A stretch of DNA of 64,000 nucleotides, taken from assembly GCA_031551275.1 (NCBI GenBank), contig JAVBNX010000007.1, forward strand, positions 372,001 through 436,000, read 5' to 3'. The position numbers and the translations under genes were made by a program. This stretch comes from JAVBMJ01 sp031551275 (lineage in GTDB: Bacteria > Bacteroidota > Bacteroidia > Bacteroidales > Rikenellaceae). How positions within the stretch are numbered: position 1 is the stretch's first letter; each line of letters begins with the position of its first letter. Below the pieces are notes generated by a model. It ran no database searches. It was not told where the DNA came from and saw nothing but the letters and a program-made list of their open reading frames with translations. Positions 1 through 7,695 of this stretch are shown piece after piece.

Positions 1-1
1 C

Positions 2-586
2 GGCGGCAAGCCCCAGGGCAAGGCGGGCTTCCACGTCGGTATCTCCGAAGAGTTCCGCCCGTTCCGTGCGCCGCTCTACATCGAGACCGGCTTTTATTAT
101 ATGCACAGGGGGCTTCAGTGCGAGGCCACAGTTACCACGCCGAAGGGCGTTGTGGGCAAGCTGGAATCCACGGCGAACCTCTCCTATTTCCAGATGCCTT
201 TGGTGCTCAACTACCGCATCGATTTGGGCGGCAAATTTACCATGAGCCCCTCGTTGGGGGTATACTTCGCCTATGGCTTCACGGGCAATGTCAACCAGAC
301 CTTCTCCAACCCCCATACCGGCATCTACGGCATCGACTACAATCCCTTTGTGACCGAAAGCATCAGCTACCCCGGCTACAACACTCCTTATGAGATGGAA
401 AAGCAGGCCAAAAATTTCGATATGGGCATGCGTTTCGGCCTTTCGGCCACCTACGGCAAGTTCGTCTGGGGGCTGGGCTACGATTTGGGTTGCAAAGACA
501 TCGCCAATTACCCGGACGACTACACGGACACCAAATACAAGTCCTACGCCCGCAACCTGACCCTTACGTTGGGCTACAATTTCTAA
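2..586 (+). CDS. Outer-membrane beta-barrel protein, 3' part only
   Basis: The frame is open from the left edge, so the N-terminus and any signal peptide lie outside the window. The visible part reads as alternating hydrophobic/aromatic strands separated by Gly/Asn/Asp turns (for example YIETGFYYMHRG and FVWGLGYDLGCKDI) and ends in the aromatic residue pattern LTLGYNF, typical of C-terminal strands of barrels recognised by the BAM machinery. This resembles the PorT/OmpW-like outer-membrane proteins common in Bacteroidota; the cargo or ligand cannot be read from sequence. A strong hairpin terminator follows directly at 608-637. Confidence 0.75.
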   Translation, partial: GGKPQGKAGFHVGISEEFRPFRAPLYIETGFYYMHRGLQCEATVTTPKGVVGKLESTANLSYFQMPLVLNYRIDLGGKFTMSPSLGVYFAYGFTGNVNQTFSNPHTGIYGIDYNPFVTESISYPGYNTPYEMEKQAKNFDMGMRFGLSATYGKFVWGLGYDLGCKDIANYPDDYTDTKYKSYARNLTLTLGYNF

Positions 587-607
587 CGAAAACATCTATT
601 CTCACGG

Positions 608-637
608 CGGCTCCGGTTTCCCGGGGCCGTTTTTTTT
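608..637 (+). terminator. Rho-independent terminator of the first gene
   Basis: A nine-base stem (CGGCTCCGG / CCGGGGCCG, one G-U pair) with a TTTC loop is followed by eight T residues. It lies 21 bases after the stop of the barrel gene. Its T-run also supplies the TTTG -33 element of the next promoter. Confidence 0.85.
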
Positions 638-665
638 GCGCCCCCGCGATTTTTTATTAACTTTG
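635..665 (+). promoter_or_regulatory. Bacteroidota-type promoter for the KamA-like gene
   Basis: TTTG at 635-638 and TAACTTTG at 658-665 are separated by 19 bases, matching the TTTG/TAnnTTTG consensus of the primary Bacteroidota sigma factor. The start codon is at 695. The -33 element overlaps the upstream terminator T-tract. Confidence 0.75.
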
Positions 666-694
666 TAGATATAGGGTCTTTCAAAAAAACAGTT

Positions 695-2020
695 ATGGAA
701 CGACAATTAAAAACGTATACCCTCCATAACTTCCGCTCTATACCGCAATTCGGACAGGTCCCTGCAGAGCTGATCCGCCAGATAGAAATAGTTGGGAGGG
801 TATTGCCATTCAAGACGAATAATTACGTCCTGGATGAACTGATCGATTGGGGCAACGTGGAGACGGACCCCATCTTCACGCTCAATTTCCCGCGGGGCGA
901 GATGCTCGAGAAGCGCCATTTCAACCGGATCGCCAAGCTCGTCGATTCGAACGCGGACAAAGCCGAGATCGACAAGGCCGTCCGCGAGATACGCCTCACG
1001 CTCAACCCCAACCCGGCCGGGCAGGAGCACAACGTGCCCCGGGTCGGCAACGTGAAGCTCAACGGTTTGCAGCACAAATACCCCGAGACGGTGCTCTTCT
1101 TCCCCGCCCAGGGCCAGACCTGCCACGCCTACTGCACGTTTTGCTTCCGGTGGCCCCAGTTCTCGGGGATCAGCGGGCTGAAATTCGCCGCCAAAGAGGT
1201 CGAAACCCTGCTGGATTACCTGAGCATGCACCGCGAAGTGACCGATATCCTCTTCACGGGCGGCGACCCGATGGTCATGTCGGCCGAGGTACTGGAGGGC
1301 TACATCGAACCCCTGCTCTCCCCGCGCTACGACCACATCCGCTCGATCCGCATCGGGACCAAGTCGCTGGCCTACTGGCCTTACCGCTACCTGACCGACG
1401 GGGACAGCGAGAGGATCATCGAATTGTTCCGAAAAGTGACCGCCGCCGGAAGGAACCTCTCCGTGCAGGCCCACTTCAACCACCCGAGGGAGCTCTCGAC
1501 CGAAGCGGTGGTTAAGGCGATCGCCCGGATCAAGTCGACCGGGGCGCAGATCCGCACCCAGTCGCCCCTGCTCAAGCACATCAACGACCGCCCGGAGCTC
1601 TGGGCGCAGATGTGGCGGCGGCAGGTCGATCTGGGCTGCATCCCTTACTACATGTTCATCGCGCGCGACACCGGAGCCGCCCACTACTTCGAGCTCTCGT
1701 TGGAAAGGTGCTGGAAGATCTTCCGCCACGCCTACCGCTCGGTAAGCGGTTTGTGCCGCACGGTCCGGGGCCCGAGCATGAGCGACCACGCGGGCAAGAT
1801 CCAGATCCTGGGCACGGCGGAGGTTAAGGGCGAAAAGGTCTTCGTGCTGCGCTTTATCCAGGGCCGCGACCCGAGGTGGGTCCACCGCCCCTTCTTCGCG
1901 GCGTACGACCCCAAGGCGACCTGGTTCAGCCAGTTGAAACCCGCGTTCGGCGAGGAAAAATTCTTCTTCGAGAAGGAGCGCCACTCCGTCCCGCCGACCA
2001 AACCCTTCCTGTTCGAATAA
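695..2020 (+). CDS. KamA-like radical SAM protein (lysine 2,3-aminomutase family)
   Basis: The 441-residue protein carries the radical SAM CxxxCxxC cluster as CHAYCTFC (C143, C147, C150) followed by FRWP, and the family LFTGGDPM segment near residue 190. This is the KamA lysine 2,3-aminomutase/EpmB superfamily, which uses a 4Fe-4S cluster and SAM to start a radical rearrangement. In classical KamA the PLP lysine sits in a glycine-rich PGGGGK loop; here the corresponding place reads SDHAGKI (K368), so PLP use and lysine as substrate are uncertain. It has its own promoter and stands alone between a terminator and a leftward gene. The radical SAM assignment is firm; the substrate is not. Confidence 0.88.
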   Translation: MERQLKTYTLHNFRSIPQFGQVPAELIRQIEIVGRVLPFKTNNYVLDELIDWGNVETDPIFTLNFPRGEMLEKRHFNRIAKLVDSNADKAEIDKAVREIRLTLNPNPAGQEHNVPRVGNVKLNGLQHKYPETVLFFPAQGQTCHAYCTFCFRWPQFSGISGLKFAAKEVETLLDYLSMHREVTDILFTGGDPMVMSAEVLEGYIEPLLSPRYDHIRSIRIGTKSLAYWPYRYLTDGDSERIIELFRKVTAAGRNLSVQAHFNHPRELSTEAVVKAIARIKSTGAQIRTQSPLLKHINDRPELWAQMWRRQVDLGCIPYYMFIARDTGAAHYFELSLERCWKIFRHAYRSVSGLCRTVRGPSMSDHAGKIQILGTAEVKGEKVFVLRFIQGRDPRWVHRPFFAAYDPKATWFSQLKPAFGEEKFFFEKERHSVPPTKPFLFE

Positions 2021-2046
2021 AAAACCGGGCTTCGATCGAAGCCCGG
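2018..2046 (-). terminator. Terminator of the leftward outer-membrane protein gene
   Basis: A perfect 22-base palindrome (2025-2046, CCGGGCTTCGA/TCGAAGCCCGG) is followed on the minus strand by six T residues. A second hairpin (stem 2060-2068/2079-2087) lies between it and the stop codon at 2100. The structure also lies just after the KamA-like gene and may serve both directions. Confidence 0.75.
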
Positions 2047-2099
2047 GGCGGACAACAGCCCCCGGCAGGAAAACCGGGCTGCCGGGGAGTGCGTTCCGT

Positions 2100-2966
2100 T
2101 TAGAATTCCGTGATGGAGATCCCCACCGAGTAGGGGAACACGCGGGGCCCTTTGTTCTTTTCGAACATCGGGGTCATCTGGTAGTTGAAGAACACCCCGA
2201 AGCCCCTGTAGCCCGCCCTAAGCGTCAGGTCGTAGGTAAGCATGTTCAGATTGAACGAGTCTTTGTCCTTGACCTTCCCGCTGCCCAACGTGGTGTTGTC
2301 GTAATATTTGGCCTTGGTGTGGGAGCCTAAGCGCAGCCCCCCGATCGCACCCGTGGCCAGGTAGAGGTGGTGCTTGTAGTCGCTGCCCAGGGGGATGTTC
2401 CAGCGCACCATCACGGGCAGGTTCAGGTAGAGGGTCATCAGTTTGGATTTCGAGACCTGGCTAACCCCGTCGATCAGGTACTTCGGGGAGGCTACCGTCA
2501 TCCCGTTCTCCCGGTCGATGCTCCACCCGTCCTCGAAACGGAAATTGGTCCAGTCGAGGCCCAGCGCAGTCTGGAACACCAGGGCTTTCGAGCGTGTGAT
2601 CTTCGCGTTCAACCCCGCCACGTACCACGCCAGGTTGATCGATTTGGCTGTGTTCAGGTCGAGGAATTCGTCGCCCTTTTGCCCGGAGATAAAGTTCTTA
2701 TCCATGTAGTTGCTCCATCCGAAGTCCAGCATGGCCAACCCGCCCGTGAACTCGACCTTATCCGATTTTTTCTTTTTGCATTTCCCGTCGTTGTAGGTAA
2801 TCGTCTCGGTCCTCCAGCCGTCGTTCTCCTCGATCACGACGACCTTCTCTTTCTCGATGGTAATCTCCACCGTGTCAGCCCGCATTTCGGTCGATGCCAA
2901 CGCGGTCTGTGCAGCGACGGGGGCGGCCAGAAAGGCCGCGATCAAGATCAGAACAATGTTTTTCAT
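2100..2966 (-). CDS. Secreted outer-membrane beta-barrel-like protein
   Basis: The 288-residue protein starts with a clear signal peptide (about residues 1-19, ending APVAAQ). A charged stretch with a KKKK run comes next (about residues 45-70), followed by alternating amphipathic strands (LYLNLPVMVRWNIPLG, LYLATGAIGGLRLGS, TLRAGYRGFGVFFNYQ) and a C-terminal strand ending SITEF. It most resembles the outer-membrane barrel proteins often encoded downstream of ECF sigma factors in Bacteroidota. It starts six bases after the stop of the membrane partner gene and shares a leftward operon with the sigma factor, so it is probably a target or sensor component of that system. No specific function is recognised. 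Confidence 0.78.
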   Translation of the reverse strand: MKNIVLILIAAFLAAPVAAQTALASTEMRADTVEITIEKEKVVVIEENDGWRTETITYNDGKCKKKKSDKVEFTGGLAMLDFGWSNYMDKNFISGQKGDEFLDLNTAKSINLAWYVAGLNAKITRSKALVFQTALGLDWTNFRFEDGWSIDRENGMTVASPKYLIDGVSQVSKSKLMTLYLNLPVMVRWNIPLGSDYKHHLYLATGAIGGLRLGSHTKAKYYDNTTLGSGKVKDKDSFNLNMLTYDLTLRAGYRGFGVFFNYQMTPMFEKNKGPRVFPYSVGISITEF

Positions 2967-2972
2967 GCTATT

Positions 2973-3869
2973 TTAGTTTTTGTAATTCCTTTCCATGTTG
3001 ATATTCCGGGTCTCCACGGCGTAGTAGACCAGCTTGCCGTCGGGATCGTATTGTCTGACCTCGGTGGCGGGCCTTTTCAACAGGCGGTTCACGGTGATCA
3101 GCCCCTGCCCGATGATCTGGTCCACCGGGGCGAGCAGGGCGGCGGTGTTCAACGCCGGAAGGGGCGGAATGGCCTCCGTTACGGTTTGTTGGAGGGTCTG
3201 TTGCAGGGTGGGGCGCTCCGTTCTTTCGGCCACCAAGGGTTTTTCCGCCTGCCGACCCGCTTCGACCTGTTCGACGGGGATCTTCGGCTCTTCCACGACC
3301 GGCTCGATGTGCTCCGCGATCAACTCCCCGGCGGGCGCGGATACCTCAACGGGAGTCGATACCCCCGTGGATTCATTGCCCGATTCAGGTACATTCCCGC
3401 TCTCAGGCTGTGGGGCCTCGATTTTCCGAACCGGCTTTACCGCCTGCCTTACCCTGTTTTCCTTTACCGCATTATCCGCGATAACCTCTTCCACGACTGG
3501 CGCTACCGGAACCGCCGGAGCAATTTTGACCACCGCAGTGTCCGCACCCGCCACCGCCGTCGTCCCGGCCACCCCCGCCGCAGGCCCTTGCACCGGGGCG
3601 TGCAGCATCACGATCAAGGCGACCGCCGCCGCAACAGCCGCCCCGCCCACCCACGCCAGGGGCTTGAGTATGGAACGCCGTTTGAGCGCTTCCTTGTCCT
3701 CGAACACCACGTTCATATCGGGCCTGAGCCGCAACGCCCCCGAATCCCCCGAATCGCCAACATCGCCGCCGCCCTGCACCCCGTCCGCGATGCGGTAGAG
3801 CGCCCCGTGGTCGGGAAAGCGGACGTTCATATCCGGCGTAAGTTTCAAATCTTCCTCCTTGCGTTTCAT
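2973..3869 (-). CDS. Single-pass membrane protein, putative sigma-factor partner
   Basis: I do not recognise the family. The 298-residue protein has a charged N-terminal part containing a duplicated motif: LTPDMNVRFPDHGAL (about residues 10-24) and LRPDMNVVFEDKEAL (about 48-62). One hydrophobic segment follows (about 71-90), then a long Pro/Val/Glu-rich extra-cytoplasmic stretch and a short conserved-looking C-terminus (LVYYAVETRNINMERNYKN). The start lies three bases after the stop of an ECF sigma factor gene. Position and topology suggest an anti-sigma-like regulator with the cytosolic repeat facing the sigma factor. It lacks an obvious FecR or zinc anti-sigma motif, so this role is inference. 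Confidence 0.75.
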   Translation of the reverse strand: MKRKEEDLKLTPDMNVRFPDHGALYRIADGVQGGGDVGDSGDSGALRLRPDMNVVFEDKEALKRRSILKPLAWVGGAAVAAAVALIVMLHAPVQGPAAGVAGTTAVAGADTAVVKIAPAVPVAPVVEEVIADNAVKENRVRQAVKPVRKIEAPQPESGNVPESGNESTGVSTPVEVSAPAGELIAEHIEPVVEEPKIPVEQVEAGRQAEKPLVAERTERPTLQQTLQQTVTEAIPPLPALNTAALLAPVDQIIGQGLITVNRLLKRPATEVRQYDPDGKLVYYAVETRNINMERNYKN

Positions 3870-3872
3870 GGC

Positions 3873-4382
3873 CTAAAGTATGTTTTCCATCTTGCCGATA
3901 TACTCCCTCAGGTAGCTCCTCGCGCGATGGATGTAAACCTTTACCTGTCCCTCGTTCAATCCGGTGATCCCCTCGATCTCCTTGTAGCTGTACCCCTCGT
4001 AGTCCCTGAGCAGGATCACGTCCTGTTGCAGCTTGGGCAGCCTGCTCACGGCGGCGTGCAGCGCCTCGTTCAGGTCCGAGTAGTGCCCGGCGGTGTGCCC
4101 CGGGGCGGGTTCCACGGCCCTCTCCCGCCCGTCGCGCCGGTACCCGTCCACCATCGCCCGGTAAGCGGTCGTGAACAGGTAGGATTTCCCTTTGCCCGCC
4201 TCCACCTCGCGGTGGTTGCGCCACAGCCTCTCGAACGCGTCCTGCACCAGGTCGCGGGCCTTTTGCTCGTCGCCCGTGCTCTTGAGCATAAAGCGGTAGA
4301 GGGGGTCCGCGCATCGATCCACACACTCGTTGAAATCTTCCCTGGTCACCTGTTTTTGGTTTGTTTTGAGTATGACGTTCAA
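3873..4382 (-). CDS. ECF-type RNA polymerase sigma factor
   Basis: The 169-residue protein has the size and two-domain plan of ECF sigma-70 factors. Region 2 contains RDLVQDAFERLWRNHREV (about residues 45-62). Region 4 contains the helix-turn-helix LLRDYEGYSYKEIEGITGL followed by VKVYIHRARSYLREYI. It would direct RNA polymerase to a small regulon and, from gene order, probably autoregulates the three-gene leftward operon with the membrane partner and the outer-membrane protein. I found no standard TAnnTTTG box just upstream on this strand, which fits expression from its own or another alternative promoter. Confidence 0.92.
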   Translation of the reverse strand: MNVILKTNQKQVTREDFNECVDRCADPLYRFMLKSTGDEQKARDLVQDAFERLWRNHREVEAGKGKSYLFTTAYRAMVDGYRRDGRERAVEPAPGHTAGHYSDLNEALHAAVSRLPKLQQDVILLRDYEGYSYKEIEGITGLNEGQVKVYIHRARSYLREYIGKMENIL

Positions 4383-4419
4383 AAGAGCCCGAAAGTTACA
4401 GGCTTCATCGAAATATTTC

Positions 4420-4427
4420 TATATTTG
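4420..4427 (+). promoter_or_regulatory. Probable -7 box (TATATTTG) for the barrel gene at 4449
   Basis: TATATTTG matches TAnnTTTG and lies 21 bases before the ATG at 4449, in the AT-rich gap between the divergent sigma factor gene and this gene. No TTTG was found at the expected upstream distance. Confidence 0.5.
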
Positions 4428-4448
4428 TATCATATAAAATTCCCCGCC

Positions 4449-5117
4449 ATGATCAAACTCCTTTTGCCGCTCCTCCTTTTCGCCCCCGCATGGGTCTTCG
4501 CCCAGGGCGGATTCCGCTACGATACGATCCCGTCCGGCCAGACCCCTTCCCGGGGCGGCTTCCGGCTCGAGACCCCCGCCAACCAATCCGACAACGCAGC
4601 CGCGACCACCCAGACGACCACAAAGCAGGCGGCCGCCAAGCAAACCGCCGCCAAAGAGAAGACCGGCTTCGACCGCAGTAAGCTGGTAATCGGCGGCGGC
4701 ATCGGCCTGAACTTCAGCGACGGATATTCCACGTTCAGCCTCTCCCCGCAACTGGGCTACGCCTTCAACCGCTACATTACCCTGGGCGGCGGCCTCTCCT
4801 ACAACTATTACAGGTGGAGCGGCTACTACACCCAAACCCAGAACTACCTGGGCGCCAACCTCTACGCCCGCTTCAGCCCCATCCCCTACATCCAGGTCCA
4901 GGCCCAACCCGAGCTCTACGGCATGTGGGGCAAAGTGGGAGGCGAAAAGATCCCCCGCGAGATGGTCCCGGCCTGTTTGATCGGCGGCGGTATCAGCTTC
5001 CCGACCGGAGCCCGCGGCGGCATGAGCGCCATGATCCTCTACGACGTGATCCAAAACAAGTACAGCCCCTACGGCAACCGGCTGGTTTACTCGGTGGGCT
5101 ACACTTACGCCTTCTGA
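4449..5117 (+). CDS. Secreted outer-membrane barrel-like protein
   Basis: The ATG at 4449 is chosen because it opens a signal peptide (LLLPLLLFAPAWVFAQ) and follows a promoter box; the frame stays open far upstream only because it runs antisense to the sigma operon. The mature 222-residue product has an Ala/Thr/Gln/Lys-rich linker (about residues 42-68) and then Gly- and aromatic-rich strands (IGGGIGLNFSDGYSTFSLS, NRYITLGGGLSYNYYRWS). It ends VYSVGYTYAF, a typical C-terminal outer-membrane strand. No family name is recognised. It is divergent from the sigma-factor gene and could be part of the same envelope response. Confidence 0.8.
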   Translation: MIKLLLPLLLFAPAWVFAQGGFRYDTIPSGQTPSRGGFRLETPANQSDNAAATTQTTTKQAAAKQTAAKEKTGFDRSKLVIGGGIGLNFSDGYSTFSLSPQLGYAFNRYITLGGGLSYNYYRWSGYYTQTQNYLGANLYARFSPIPYIQVQAQPELYGMWGKVGGEKIPREMVPACLIGGGISFPTGARGGMSAMILYDVIQNKYSPYGNRLVYSVGYTYAF

Positions 5118-5168
5118 GGTCGCTTCCCCGACGATAAAGAAATCGACTAACCTTAAAACATACACGGC

Positions 5169-6299
5169 ATGAGAACAAGATTGCTTATTTCGATCATCGT
5201 GCTGGCGGCCCTCACGGCATCGGGCAGTTATGCGCAAAACAAGCCGACGTACAAGATCTTCGCACTGGCGCAGCCTGATGCGTATGGCTGGAGAATCGTG
5301 AAGGAAAAGGGCAAGTGCGGCATCATCGACGAAAAAGGGAACATCGTCGTGCCGATCGTGTACGACGATATGGAGTTGAAAGGATTTGGCGGAGGGGATC
5401 ATGTCGTGGTAAAAAGCAACGGGAAATGGGGTGTGGTAAACCGCCGGGGCGAGGAGGTGTTCGCCCCGATCCATGACGGGATCATAGCGATCGACGACGA
5501 CACCGCCTTTGTCCTGCGCGATGGGAAATGGGGGGCGATCGATACGAAAGGGGAGATCCGATGTCCTTTTATTTATACAAACATCAGGGTATTGTCCTAT
5601 GGGCTTTACGGTTTCGGGCGTGATGGGAAATGGGGGTTTATGGATTCGACCCTGGCTGAAATCTCTCCGCCGGCCTATGATTACCTCGGTATTTCATACA
5701 ACAGATACGGCAACATCCAGGTAGTGCGAGATAAAAAATATGGCATTGCCGACAATTTGGGCAGGGAAAAGGTTCCGCCCATTTACGAGCCCTATGTCAT
5801 GGCTGTCGTGTGGGATGATCTGTTGCTGGTCATGTCCAGGATGAAGCCGAAAGTGGGCCTGATGGATAAACAGGGCAAAATGATCACGCCTTTCAAATAC
5901 AACTTCCTCGAAGCGTATTTCCCGAACGGTACCGCCATCGTCAGCAACACGGAGTACAAGGGTAATTTCTGGGACGCCATGGCGCAGACGGGGACCACCA
6001 CGACTTACGGGTATGATTACGGATATGACAGCCAGGGGAATTATGGTTACGGTTACGGCAAGAAAACGGAGTTAGTGAATACTGACCTGGCGAGCATAAG
6101 GACTCGCGAGGTCAAGAGCGAGGGCCTGATAGATAGGACAGGCAGGGAGATCATCCCCGTAAAGGAAGGGCAGCATATACGCCGCCACGACGACGGAACC
6201 TTTGAACTATACACGGCGCGTAAAACCAAAGGCTTCGGCACGGAATATATTCCCACCGGCAAGTTTTACGACAGCAACGGAAATGCGGTCAGGAAATGA
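5169..6299 (+). CDS. Secreted WG-repeat protein
   Basis: The 376-residue protein has an N-terminal signal peptide (about residues 1-22, ending GSYAQ) followed by at least six WG-type repeats: GKCGIIDEKG, GKWGVVNRRG, GKWGAIDTKG, GKWGFMDSTL, KYGIADNLG and KVGLMDKQG, about 45 residues apart. A Tyr/Gly-rich stretch with YGYDYGYDSQGNYGYGYG lies near residues 279-296. WG repeats form beta-structured, probably ligand- or protein-binding surfaces in periplasmic and surface proteins; no enzymatic motif is visible. It follows the previous barrel gene by about 50 bases without a visible terminator and may be co-transcribed. Confidence 0.88.
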   Translation: MRTRLLISIIVLAALTASGSYAQNKPTYKIFALAQPDAYGWRIVKEKGKCGIIDEKGNIVVPIVYDDMELKGFGGGDHVVVKSNGKWGVVNRRGEEVFAPIHDGIIAIDDDTAFVLRDGKWGAIDTKGEIRCPFIYTNIRVLSYGLYGFGRDGKWGFMDSTLAEISPPAYDYLGISYNRYGNIQVVRDKKYGIADNLGREKVPPIYEPYVMAVVWDDLLLVMSRMKPKVGLMDKQGKMITPFKYNFLEAYFPNGTAIVSNTEYKGNFWDAMAQTGTTTTYGYDYGYDSQGNYGYGYGKKTELVNTDLASIRTREVKSEGLIDRTGREIIPVKEGQHIRRHDDGTFELYTARKTKGFGTEYIPTGKFYDSNGNAVRK

Positions 6300-6342
6300 C
6301 GACGCGCCATAAGCAGGGCGGGCAATAGTCCGGGTTCCCCGC

Positions 6343-7677
6343 CTACTTCCTGAAATAATCCCGCGTCTCCCCGCGCGTTACCTTATTCAACGCTACCAGC
6401 GCCACCACATTGGGCAGCACCATCAGCGCGTTGGCCATATCCGAGAAGTTCCACACATTTTGCAGCGTGGTGGTAGCGCCCACGTAGACCAGCACGACCC
6501 ACACCGCGCGGTAGGCCATGATCCCCTTGTTGCCCGAGAGGTACTCGATGCACCGCTCCCCGTAGTAGGACCAGCCCAGCAGGGTGGAGAAGGTAAAAAA
6601 CACGAGGCTGACCATCAAAAAGATCCGTCCCATCGGCAGGGCCGCGAAGGCCTGGTAAGTAACCTGCACGCCCTGAAGTCCTGCAAAGGCGGCGGGTTCG
6701 CGCAGCATGGAGCTGACCAGGGCCATTCCCGTCAGCGCACAGATAACCACCGTATCCCAGAACGTCCCGGTCATCGAGACCAGCCCCTGCTCGGCCGCCA
6801 GTTTGGTCTTGGCAGCCGCCGCCGCGATGGGGGCCGACCCCATGCCCGACTCGTTGGAGAAGAGCCCGCGGGCGATCCCGTACCTTGCCGCCAGCATGAT
6901 CCCCGCGCCCGCCAGCCCGCCGGTTAGGGCCTGCGACGAGATGGCGCTGCGGACGATCAGTTCCAGGGCCGGTATAACGTATTGCCAGTTGATTGCCAAT
7001 AAGGTCACGCACCCGATCACGTAGAGGGCGGCCATAAAGGGCACGACCCTGCGGCACACCGCCGCGATGGAGCGTACGCCGCCGATTACCACCACGGCCA
7101 CGATCGCCGCCACCACCACGCCCGACAGCCATGCGGGCACGCCGAGCGAGATGTTTACCGCGTCGGAGAGCGTGTTGGCCTGCACCATGTTGCCGATCCC
7201 GAAGGAGGCCAGAACGGTAAGCACGCAAAAGACGACGGCCAGCAGTTTCGACCCCACGCCCCTTTCGAGCGCCAGCATCGGACCCCCGATCCAGGTCCCT
7301 TTCTCCGTGATGCGCCGGTATTTGATCGCCAGCACCCCCTCGCTGTACTTGGTGGCGATGCCCAGCACGCCCGTTACCCAGCACCACAGCACCGCGCCGG
7401 GTCCGCCCAGGCAGACGGCGGTGGCCACCCCCACGATGTTGCCCACGCCGATGGTCGCCGCCAGGGCCATCATCAGTGAACCGAAATGGGACACGTCGCC
7501 CGGGTTGTTCGGGTCGTGCTTGCGCAGGGAGAGCCTTATGCCCAGCCCGATCCGTTTTTGGATAAACCCCGTGCGGATGGTGCAGAAGATGTGCACGCCC
7601 AACAGCAGCACGATCATGAACCACCCCCACAGGAAGGTGTTGAGCGAGTCGAGAAGCCCAGGCAGGAATTTGAACAT
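6343..7677 (-). CDS. Alanine/glycine:cation symporter family protein (AGCS)
   Basis: The 444-residue polytopic membrane protein has about ten hydrophobic segments and the family signature NESGMGSAPIAAAAA (about residues 275-290). The N-terminal FGSLMMALAATIGVGNIVGVA segment is also typical of AGCS carriers, which import small neutral amino acids with sodium. A C-terminal NFSDMANALMVLPN motif matches the family. It is encoded 18 bases downstream of another cation-coupled carrier in the same leftward direction, so the two probably form an operon for amino- or dicarboxylic-acid uptake. Substrate specificity cannot be told from sequence. Confidence 0.92.
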   Translation of the reverse strand: MFKFLPGLLDSLNTFLWGWFMIVLLLGVHIFCTIRTGFIQKRIGLGIRLSLRKHDPNNPGDVSHFGSLMMALAATIGVGNIVGVATAVCLGGPGAVLWCWVTGVLGIATKYSEGVLAIKYRRITEKGTWIGGPMLALERGVGSKLLAVVFCVLTVLASFGIGNMVQANTLSDAVNISLGVPAWLSGVVVAAIVAVVVIGGVRSIAAVCRRVVPFMAALYVIGCVTLLAINWQYVIPALELIVRSAISSQALTGGLAGAGIMLAARYGIARGLFSNESGMGSAPIAAAAAKTKLAAEQGLVSMTGTFWDTVVICALTGMALVSSMLREPAAFAGLQGVQVTYQAFAALPMGRIFLMVSLVFFTFSTLLGWSYYGERCIEYLSGNKGIMAYRAVWVVLVYVGATTTLQNVWNFSDMANALMVLPNVVALVALNKVTRGETRDYFRK

Positions 7678-7695
7678 AGCGCGCCGTTTAAAGGT

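Noticed and set aside
707..1984. A 425-codon minus-strand open frame inside the KamA-like gene.
   Set aside because: The plus strand holds the full radical SAM gene with its promoter; the other strand has no motif.
2367..4448. An upstream extension of the barrel gene at 4449, open for about 690 codons.
   Set aside because: It runs antisense to the sigma-factor operon and the real protein begins with a signal peptide after a promoter box.
6305..6345. A possible hairpin (GGGCGGGC...CCCGCC) between the convergent WG-repeat and AGCS genes.
   Set aside because: The stem is weak and there is no T-run; it may be chance in GC-rich DNA.
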